DNA of 5,393 bases from NCBI GenBank assembly GCA_964624465.1, contig CAZUZD010000396.1, positions 1 to 5,393 on the forward strand, given 5' to 3'. Below, in pieces: positions 1-4,336 of this stretch; the first letter of the stretch is position 1; the number at the start of each line of letters is the position of its first letter. Source of the stretch: CAZUZD01 sp964624465. Its GTDB lineage: Bacteria > Planctomycetota > Planctomycetia > Isosphaerales > Isosphaeraceae. A model generated the notes under the pieces. It saw only the letters and a list, made by a program, of their open reading frames with translations. It did no database searches and had not been told where the DNA came from. Made by a program: the position numbers and the translations under genes.

Positions 1-1023
1 GCCGGAGGCGCACCGGCGGCGGCCGCGGCGGTGCCCCAGGGGCCGCCGAAGTGGCCGTTCCACTACACGCTCAAGGTCGCCCCCGAGAGCGGCGCCATCG
101 CGCTGGACTACTACCCGGCCGAGAAGCCGTTCGACGCGCCGGTCGTCCTGCTCGTGCACGAGACCGGCCAGGGCCGCTCGGGCGCCGACTTCGCCGCGCC
201 GATCGACGAGCTCAAGGGCAAGAGCCTGGCCGCGTACTTGCAGACCAAGGGGTTCGCCGTGGTGGTGGCCGACCTCCGCGGCCACGGCCGCAACGGCCGC
301 CGCACGGTGGCCCCGGCCGAGTGGCGGGCCAGCGTCGCCGATCTCCAGGCCGTGTACCAGTTCCTGGTCGACCGCAACAACCGCGGCGAGCTGAACCTGG
401 CGAAGCTCGGCGTGGTGGCGCTCGGCGAGTCGGCCAACCTGGTCGCCGCCTGGGCGGGCGCCCCCGGCGGGGCGGTCTCGACCGAGGGCCGGCTCAGCGA
501 CCTGGGCCCGCTCGTGCTGGTCTCTCCGGTCGAGGACGCCCGCGGCCTGGCCCTGGCCCGGCTGCTGCCGCCGATCGCGCCCCGGTTCCCCCTGTACGTG
601 ATCGCCGGCGATCGCGACGAGCGCGCCATCGGCCCGGCGCGGGCCGCGCAGGCGGTCGTCGAGCGGCACCGGCTCGGCAAGGTCGCCTACGTCGACTCGG
701 GCCTGCACGGCACCCGGCTCTTGCAGTTCGTCCCGAAGATCCCCGGCGAGATCGAGCGGTTCCTCACCGGCGCCCTCGAGGGCCGGCCCGTCGACTGGGA
801 GCCGCGCTACCTGCTCGAACCCGTCCCCTACGGCGACATCCAGCTCGTCGCCGACAGCGGCACCCAGGACGTGCCCGCCGGCGCCGGCAACGCCAACGCC
901 AATCGCAACGCCCCGGCGCGCCCCGCCGCCGCCCCGGCGCCAGCCCCGAATGCCAACCCCGCCGCTCCGGGCGCCGACGCCCCGGCCGGCAAGCAGGAGA
1001 AGGGCGCGACCAAGAAGCGCTGA
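1..1023 (+). CDS. alpha/beta-hydrolase fold protein, 5' end probably outside the window
   Basis: Seen: an open frame runs from the left edge to TGA at 1021-1023. Numbering from the GTG at 31, it shows beta-strand VVLLVHETG (38-46) with the oxyanion-hole region, a strand-turn FAVVVADLRGHGRNG (75-89), a nucleophile elbow LGESAN with Ser134, an acid strand YVIAGDRDE with Asp194 or Asp196, and His226 in GLHGT. Order and spacing of Ser, Asp and His fit the alpha/beta-hydrolase family (dienelactone hydrolase/serine esterase-like). The elbow is G-x-S-x-N, not the usual G-x-S-x-G. From about residue 280 there is a low-complexity Ala/Pro/Asn tail ending in basic KQEKGATKKR. The GTG at 31 has no well-spaced ribosome site, and the upstream codons are Ala-rich and open, so I infer that the true start, perhaps with a signal peptide, lies off the window. 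Starting at GTG 31 as a cytosolic enzyme is the alternative. Substrate unknown. The next gene follows after 55 bp on the same strand and may be co-transcribed. Confidence 0.8.
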   Translation, partial: AGGAPAAAAAVPQGPPKWPFHYTLKVAPESGAIALDYYPAEKPFDAPVVLLVHETGQGRSGADFAAPIDELKGKSLAAYLQTKGFAVVVADLRGHGRNGRRTVAPAEWRASVADLQAVYQFLVDRNNRGELNLAKLGVVALGESANLVAAWAGAPGGAVSTEGRLSDLGPLVLVSPVEDARGLALARLLPPIAPRFPLYVIAGDRDERAIGPARAAQAVVERHRLGKVAYVDSGLHGTRLLQFVPKIPGEIERFLTGALEGRPVDWEPRYLLEPVPYGDIQLVADSGTQDVPAGAGNANANRNAPARPAAAPAPAPNANPAAPGADAPAGKQEKGATKKR

Positions 1024-1066
1024 CGCCGCGCCCGGCGGTGCCCCGACGCGACGATCGCCCCACCCC

Positions 1067-1070
1067 AGGA
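1067..1070 (+). promoter_or_regulatory. Shine-Dalgarno AGGA that selects the GTG start at 1079
   Basis: AGGA sits 8 bases before the GTG at 1079-1081. The ATG at 950 in the same frame lies inside the upstream hydrolase gene and would add a Pro/Arg-rich leader with no protein-like character, so this site argues for the short form. Confidence 0.5.
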
Positions 1071-1078
1071 CCCCGCCC

Positions 1079-1639
1079 GTGCCACTGCCCGGACCGAACC
1101 CCGCCGCCAGCCCGCCCGGGTCACCCCTGCTCGGCTTCCTGTTCATCACCGTGATCGCGGTGGCGTTCCTCGGCGTCAGCGTGGTGCTGGGCACCGAGCC
1201 CCGGATGCGGCTCGACCGGAGCGCCGACGGCTCGTTCCGGGTCACCGGCAGCAACCACTTCGCCGGCCACCAGTTCTTCACCAGGACGATCGCGGGCGTC
1301 ACCGGCGTGCGGGTCGACGACGCGGTCCGCGACGGCCGCCGCGACCCGGAGCGGGTCAACCGCAAGCGCCGCCGCGTCCTGCACCTGGAGTTCACCGGCG
1401 CCGACCGCTCGTCCCTGGGCTGGGACCGCGAGAGCGACGCCCCCGCCATCGAGGCCTTCATGCGCGGCCACGACCCGAGCTTCACCCTGGCCAACCCGCC
1501 CCCGACCTGGCGCATGGCCCTCGCCTGGTCCTTCGTCGGCCTCGCCGCCCTCACGTTCCTGGGCGCGCTCAAGAACCTGATCCAGGGGAAATCCATCCCG
1601 ATCACCGCCGACACGGCCGCCGACTCGCTCGAGACCTGA
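1079..1639 (+). CDS. small hypothetical protein with two transmembrane segments
   Basis: Seen: 186 residues from GTG 1079 to TGA 1637-1639. A short Pro-rich N-terminus is followed by a hydrophobic segment at about 17-38 (LLGFLFITVIAVAFLGVSVV), a polar domain of about 105 residues, a second hydrophobic segment at about 146-166 (MALAWSFVGLAALTFLGAL), and a short tail. The polar domain contains MRLDRSADGSFRVTG, a run of basic residues (NRKRRR, 94-99) and a strand-like VLHLEFTG. The opening of the domain, with LDR followed by an alternating strand pattern, recalls membrane-bound bacterial PH-like (DUF) proteins, but I cannot assign a family. The two segments place it in a membrane with both termini on the same side. 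The nearby hydrolase suggests a shared transcript but gives no function. A longer version starting at ATG 950 would overlap the hydrolase gene by 74 bp and is less likely. Confidence 0.7.
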   Translation: MPLPGPNPAASPPGSPLLGFLFITVIAVAFLGVSVVLGTEPRMRLDRSADGSFRVTGSNHFAGHQFFTRTIAGVTGVRVDDAVRDGRRDPERVNRKRRRVLHLEFTGADRSSLGWDRESDAPAIEAFMRGHDPSFTLANPPPTWRMALAWSFVGLAALTFLGALKNLIQGKSIPITADTAADSLET

Positions 1640-1660
1640 TCCCTCCGCCAGGCCTCCGAT

Positions 1661-1679
1661 CCCGGCTGGCCCGACCGGG
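1661..1679 (+). terminator. weak GC hairpin downstream of the two-TM gene
   Basis: CCCGG (1661-1665) pairs with CCGGG (1675-1679) across a 9-base loop, 22 bases after the stop at 1639. There is no T-run behind it, so it is only a candidate for an intrinsic-type end, or a structure before a Rho-dependent stop. The rest of 1640-1802 shows no convincing promoter for the TA operon; a short dyad GACGA/TCGTC at 1694-1709 is the only other structure I see. Confidence 0.2.
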
Positions 1680-1806
1680 GGGTGGGGTTCCCGGACGATG
1701 CGGGTCGTCGACCACGAGCCGTCGGGCCCGGGCGTGGCCCAATCGCGACATCGAGGGCCTCGTCGGCTGCGGCGAGTTCGCCTGCGAGCCAGGATGGATC
1801 CTGAGG

Positions 1807-1813
1807 AAGGAGG
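1807..1813 (+). promoter_or_regulatory. strong Shine-Dalgarno AAGGAGG of the antitoxin gene
   Basis: AAGGAGG lies 9 bases before the ATG at 1823, the best ribosome-binding site in the window. It fixes the antitoxin start. By contrast, the downstream toxin has no clear site of its own, which fits antitoxin being made in excess of toxin. Confidence 0.7.
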
Positions 1814-1822
1814 GCCCCGATC

Positions 1823-2296
1823 ATGCCGACACGGCCCGGCGACCTGCCGCCCGCCACGGCCCCCACGCCCGACGAGGCGGCGCTGGCGCAGGAGAGTAGC
1901 CGACGGCTGGCACGGGCGGTCTCCGCCCAGCCGGAGCAGCCGTTGCAGGTGCGCATGCAGCCCGAGGGGGCGCCCGAGGAGACGGTCTCGATCCCGGCGT
2001 CGGCCTTGCGGCTGCTGAACGAGATCCTGATCCACATGGCGCAGGGCCACGCGGTGACCGTGGTGCCGGTCCACGCCGAGCTCACGATGCAGCAGGCGGC
2101 CGACCTGCTCAACGTCTCGGAGCCGTTCCTGATCGATCAGCTCGAGCAGGGCGTCATCCCCCATCGCAAAGTCGGCCGCCAGCGTCGGATCCGGTTCCAG
2201 GACGTCATGCTCTACAAGGCGACCATGGACCGCGACCGTCTCCAGGCGCTCGACGCCCTGGCCGCCCAGGCTCAGGAACTGGGCATGGGTTACTGA
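1823..2296 (+). CDS. excisionase-family helix-turn-helix antitoxin of a PIN toxin module
   Basis: Seen: 157 residues. Residues 1-40 are a Pro/Ala-rich leader, and 41-86 form a strand-rich section (LQVRMQPEGAPEETVSIPAS, then helix ALRLLNEILIHM). Residues 87-132 are a clear excisionase/MerR-like DNA-binding fold: LTMQQAADLLNVSEPFLIDQLEQG, the IPHRKVGRQRRI wing, then FQDVMLYK. Known: proteins with this fold directly upstream of a PIN_3-type gene act as the antitoxin, binding the toxin and often repressing their own promoter. Inferred: the same here, because the toxin GTG begins one base after this stop (2294-2296). The C-terminal 133-157 helix (RDRLQALDALAAQAQELG) is a candidate toxin-binding segment. 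The region upstream (1640-1802) should hold the operator, but I see only a weak dyad at 1694-1709. A stand-alone excisionase is unlikely: there is no integrase or att site nearby. Confidence 0.87.
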   Translation: MPTRPGDLPPATAPTPDEAALAQESSRRLARAVSAQPEQPLQVRMQPEGAPEETVSIPASALRLLNEILIHMAQGHAVTVVPVHAELTMQQAADLLNVSEPFLIDQLEQGVIPHRKVGRQRRIRFQDVMLYKATMDRDRLQALDALAAQAQELGMGY

Positions 2297-2297
2297 G

Positions 2298-2867
2298 GTG
2301 AGCGGCCCGACGGTCGTCTACGACGCCTGCGGCCTCTACCCCGCCCCCTTGCGCGATCTGCTGATGCACCTGGCGCTGACCGACCTCTACCGGGCGAAGT
2401 GGTCCCCGGCCATCCATGACGAGTGGATCCGCAACGTGCTGAGCGATCGCCCGGACCTGTCGCCCGCCCAGCTCCGACGCACCCGCGAGTTGATGGACGC
2501 CCATGTGCGGGACGCGCTGGTCACCGACTACGAAGACCTGATCCCGCCGCTGACCCTGCCCGATCCCGACGATCGCCACGTCCTGGCGGCCGCCATTCGC
2601 TCCGGAGCCAGCGTGATCGTCACGTTCAATCTCAGGGATTTTCCTGCGAGCGCGCTGGCTCCCCACGGCCTCGAAGCCCAGCACCCCGACGCATTCCTTC
2701 AGACGCAGCTCGACCGGGCCCCGGACCTGGTCCAGGCCGCCGTCAGGCGCCATCGGGCCAGCCTCAGGAACCCATCCCGGACCGTGACGGAGTATCTGAC
2801 CACGCTCAAGGCCCAGGGACTCCTCCGGACCGTCGCCCGCTTACGACGCTCTGCGGACCGGATCTGA
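2298..2867 (+). CDS. PIN-domain ribonuclease toxin (VapC-like, PIN_3 type)
   Basis: Seen: 189 residues from GTG 2298 to TGA 2865-2867. The N-terminus VVYDACGLYPAPLRDLL carries the first PIN acid, Asp9. Glu42 in IHDEWIRN is the second. LPDPDDRHVLAAAI supplies Asp91/Asp92, and VTFNLRDFP supplies Asn111 and Asp114. These four acidic positions coordinate the metal in PIN nucleases, so the active site looks intact. Residues 130-189 form a helical C-terminal extension (QLDRAPDLVQAAVRRHRASL onward) beyond the core PIN fold. Known: VapC-like PIN toxins cleave RNA, often tRNA or rRNA, and are neutralised by the cognate antitoxin. Inferred: this is the toxin of the pair, translated by coupling, because it starts one base after the antitoxin stop and lacks a well-placed ribosome site (the nearest AGGAA, 2274-2278, is 19 bases away). 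The target RNA cannot be told from sequence. Confidence 0.88.
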   Translation: MSGPTVVYDACGLYPAPLRDLLMHLALTDLYRAKWSPAIHDEWIRNVLSDRPDLSPAQLRRTRELMDAHVRDALVTDYEDLIPPLTLPDPDDRHVLAAAIRSGASVIVTFNLRDFPASALAPHGLEAQHPDAFLQTQLDRAPDLVQAAVRRHRASLRNPSRTVTEYLTTLKAQGLLRTVARLRRSADRI

Positions 2868-3029
2868 TTCGAACCCGGCTCGCGACGCTGGACCGGACGC
2901 CCAGGGGCGGCCGCCGCCACGCTCGGGATCGGTGCGTTCGGCGGTTGAGCGGCGCGAGGTCCGGGACGGGCGGACGGTGGCAGACGCCGGGTGGGTGGCG
3001 GTCCGGGATGCGAACCGGAGCGGCGGCCG

Positions 3030-3674
3030 TCAGCGGGCTCCGGTGACCAGGGGGAGCTGGGCGTTGAACGGCAGCCGCACGGCGGTGATGCGGGTGACCT
3101 GCCAGGTGCCGGGGCTGGTCTGGCGGAAGCCGAGCGACCAGTCGGAGCCGCCGGCGTCGGTGGCGAAGTTGTACTGATGGGTGGCGGCGATCGAGCCCGA
3201 GGCGATCACGCGGAAGCTGGCGGTGCCGACCCCGGCGGCCGCGTCGGCGTGCGCCTCCAGGCGGTTGGCGACGATCCAGTCGAACTTCGTGGCCCGCAGG
3301 GTGGCGGCGATGGCATCGCGCGCGGCGGTGCCCCGGGCCAGCTCGCCGGCGATGGGGGCCTTCGTGCGGGGCTCGACCGGCGGGGCGGGGCCCTGCGAGA
3401 GCACGACCTCGGGCGCCAGGTGGGTCAGCACCCGGTCGACGTCGCCGCGGCCGGCGGCGCGGGTCAGGTCATAGACCACGTCGCCGATCCGCTCGTCGTC
3501 GGTGACCCAGAGGGCCTCGACGGTGAACGCCAGCACCGCCAGGCCGGCGGCCGCCAGGGCGACGACCAGGAACTTGCCCTGCTGCGTGAGCTGCAACGCC
3601 ATCAGCGCCAGCACCGCCACGCCGCCGCAGGTCAGCACCAGCGGCCAGGCGTCCTCCGCCACGTAGTGGAGCAT
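3030..3674 (-). CDS. membrane-anchored protein with NTF2/SnoaL-like domain, function unknown
   Basis: Seen: 214 residues from ATG 3672-3674 to TGA 3030-3032. Two hydrophobic segments lie at about 11-30 (WPLVLTCGGVAVLALMALQL) and 35-56 (FLVVALAAAGLAVLAFTVEALW), joined by a tight QQGK turn. The remainder begins with a helix (DDERIGDVVYDLTRAAGRGD), then VDRVLTHLAPEVVLSQG, a second helical stretch with RDAIAATL, and a strand-rich end (TASFRVIASGSI, YNFATDAGGSDWSLGFRQ, WQVTRITAVRLP). A helix with a 'RGDVDRVLTHLAPEV' pattern followed by curved strands is typical of NTF2-like/SnoaL or DUF4440 folds; I infer that fold with moderate confidence. It would sit on one face of a membrane, anchored by the hairpin. 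An in-frame ATG at 3687-3689 would add five residues, but GGAG at 3684-3687 sits 9 bases before the chosen ATG. The gene runs in the same direction as dnaA but is separated by 662 bp, so they are probably not co-transcribed. Confidence 0.78.
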   Translation of the reverse strand: MLHYVAEDAWPLVLTCGGVAVLALMALQLTQQGKFLVVALAAAGLAVLAFTVEALWVTDDERIGDVVYDLTRAAGRGDVDRVLTHLAPEVVLSQGPAPPVEPRTKAPIAGELARGTAARDAIAATLRATKFDWIVANRLEAHADAAAGVGTASFRVIASGSIAATHQYNFATDAGGSDWSLGFRQTSPGTWQVTRITAVRLPFNAQLPLVTGAR

Positions 3675-3683
3675 GAGAGGGGG

Positions 3684-3687
3684 CTCC
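3684..3687 (-). promoter_or_regulatory. Shine-Dalgarno GGAG deciding the start at 3674
   Basis: On the minus strand GGAG precedes ATG 3672-3674 by 9 bases. It overlaps the alternative upstream ATG (3687-3689), which has no comparable site in front of it. Confidence 0.45.
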
Positions 3688-3719
3688 ATCGCACCAGGTT
3701 CTGGGAGCAGCGACTGGAC

Positions 3720-3734
3720 CGGCCAGGATGGCCG
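3720..3734. other. perfect 6-bp hairpin in the leader of the NTF2-like gene
   Basis: CGGCCA (3720-3725) and TGGCCG (3729-3734) pair across the loop GGA. It lies about 45 bases upstream of the NTF2-like gene's start. The rest of 3735-3894 shows no gene, and apart from the candidate promoter at 3803-3831 I recognise nothing else in it. Confidence 0.3.
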
Positions 3735-3802
3735 CCCGCCAGAGGGGACAGCCCGTCACCGCCGGCCGCCCCGAAGAGCCCGCCGCCGCGAGGGCCATCA
3801 GC

Positions 3803-3831
3803 ATCCTAGGCCGCCCCCCCGCCGGAGTCCA
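3803..3831 (-). promoter_or_regulatory. candidate sigma70-type promoter for the NTF2-like gene
   Basis: Read on the minus strand, TGGACT (3826-3831, 4 of 6 matches to TTGACA) is followed after 17 bases by TAGGAT (3803-3808, 5 of 6 matches to TATAAT). Transcription would start near 3796, giving a leader of about 120 bases before ATG 3674 that includes the 3720-3734 hairpin. In such GC-rich DNA the TAGGAT is notable, but one match of this kind can arise by chance. Confidence 0.25.
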
Positions 3832-3894
3832 GACAGTTGTCCGAGCCAGATCGGCCGGTCAGGGCCCGGAGGGCGGCCGCATCCCGTGACTTGC

Positions 3895-3945
3895 GGAACT
3901 GGGCTCCGAGGCCGGAACCCGGGCACCCCGGCGCCTCGTGGCGAC
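3895..3945. repeat. decayed 5' half of a third copy of the 109-bp repeat
   Basis: From 3901, GGGCTCCG, then a 4-base variant loop region, then CGGAACCCGGGCACCCCGGC matches positions 7-39 of the full repeat with one deletion. The match fades through GCCTC and GCGAC, which follow copy B (4153-4261) more closely than copy A. The first six bases (GGAACT) match the GGATCC end at 4 of 6. The side hairpin is kept in altered form (TCCG, 4-base loop, CGGA), but the 3' arm is absent, so it cannot form the full structure. A 9-base match to the repeat interior (TTGCGGAAC, 3891-3899) overlaps its start, hinting at nested or rearranged copies. Confidence 0.65.
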
Positions 3946-3968
3946 GCTCCGCTCAGGTCGACGCTGGC

Positions 3969-4077
3969 GGATCCGGGCTCCGCTCTGCGGAACCCGGGCA
4001 CCCCGGCAACTCCTCATGCGACCCTGCCAGACGACGAGCGACGGGGTGCCCGGGTCCCGCCGGCGGGGCCCGGATCC
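3969..4077. repeat. copy A of a 109-bp structured palindromic repeat
   Basis: Begins and ends with GGATCC. An outer stem GGATCCGGGC/GCCCGGATCC (10 bp, 11 with flanking bases) encloses a left hairpin TCCGC-TCT-GCGGA, an inner stem ACCCGGGCACCCCG/CGGGGTGCCCGGGT (14 bp, perfect), and a right self-complementary CCCGCCGGCGGG. The apical loop covers about 4007-4041. This gives a four-way-junction or cloverleaf shape, in either DNA or RNA. It is 102/109 identical to the copy at 4153-4261, in the same orientation, with starts 184 bp apart. I see no target-site duplication next to its ends and no open frame with protein character inside. Confidence 0.9.
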
Positions 4078-4152
4078 GGTCGCCTCCGAATCGTCGGCGT
4101 GGCCACACTGACGCTCAGGCCACGGCACACGGCACCTCCGTCGAGGGCTGCT

Positions 4153-4261
4153 GGATCCGGGCTCCGCTTTGCGGAACCCGGGCACCCTGGCAACGCCTCA
4201 CGCGACCCTGCCGGACGACAAGCGCCGGGGTGCCCGGGTCCCGCCGGCGGGGCCCGGATCC
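4153..4261. repeat. copy B of the 109-bp structured palindromic repeat
   Basis: Same length and orientation as copy A at 3969-4077, with seven substitutions and no gaps. The outer stem is longer here because flanking TGCT/AGCA also pair, giving 14 bp (4149-4162 with 4252-4265). The inner stem reaches 16 bp with one T opposite G, tolerated as G-U in RNA: ACCCGGGCACCCTGGC against GCCGGGGTGCCCGGGT. The left hairpin is TCCGC-TTT-GCGGA; the right CCCGCCGGCGGG is unchanged. It ends 75 bases downstream of the dnaA stop on the dnaA transcript side, so read-through from dnaA would carry the fold into the mRNA tail. Function unknown; a REP/MITE-like element is the simplest idea. Confidence 0.9.
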
Positions 4262-4266
4262 AGCAA

Positions 4267-4312
4267 GCTCGGACCGAGGGGAATTCCGAGCAACCGGTCG
4301 AGCTCCGGGAGC
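4267..4312 (-). terminator. two short dyads just downstream of dnaA, possible transcript end
   Basis: GCTCCGGGAGC (4302-4312) is a perfect 11-base dyad beginning 24 bases past the dnaA stop. GCTCGG (4267-4272) pairs with CCGAGC (4286-4291) over a 13-base loop; an alternative CTCGG-A-CCGAG fold competes with it. Neither is followed by a T-run on the minus strand, so a classical intrinsic terminator is not shown. They could support Rho-dependent termination or mRNA 3'-end stability. Confidence 0.25.
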
Positions 4313-4336
4313 ACCCGAGGGGGTGGCGACCCGGGC

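Noticed and set aside
1121..2164. Long minus-strand open frame of 347 codons
   Set aside because: It is antisense to the two-TM gene and the antitoxin, both of which have recognisable protein features; its own translation is low-complexity.
2864..2880. GGGTTCGAATC on the minus strand, like a tRNA T-loop, at the toxin stop
   Set aside because: The flanking bases do not form a 5-bp T stem, no acceptor, anticodon or D arm can be placed, and no integrase is nearby; treated as chance, not a tRNA or att remnant.
2907..3029. CGGCCGCCG/CGGCGGCCG inverted pair between the convergent genes
   Set aside because: The arms are about 100 bases apart and of simple GC composition; expected by chance at this GC content.
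3969..4261. CRISPR array
   Set aside because: Only two long 109-bp units with one 75-bp gap and internal palindromes; unit length and number do not fit CRISPR, and no cas gene is present.
3837..4336. Possible oriC beside dnaA
   Set aside because: No cluster of TTATCCACA-like boxes and no AT-rich unwinding element; TTGTCCGAG at 3837 is a single poor match. The stretch is filled by GC-rich structured repeats.
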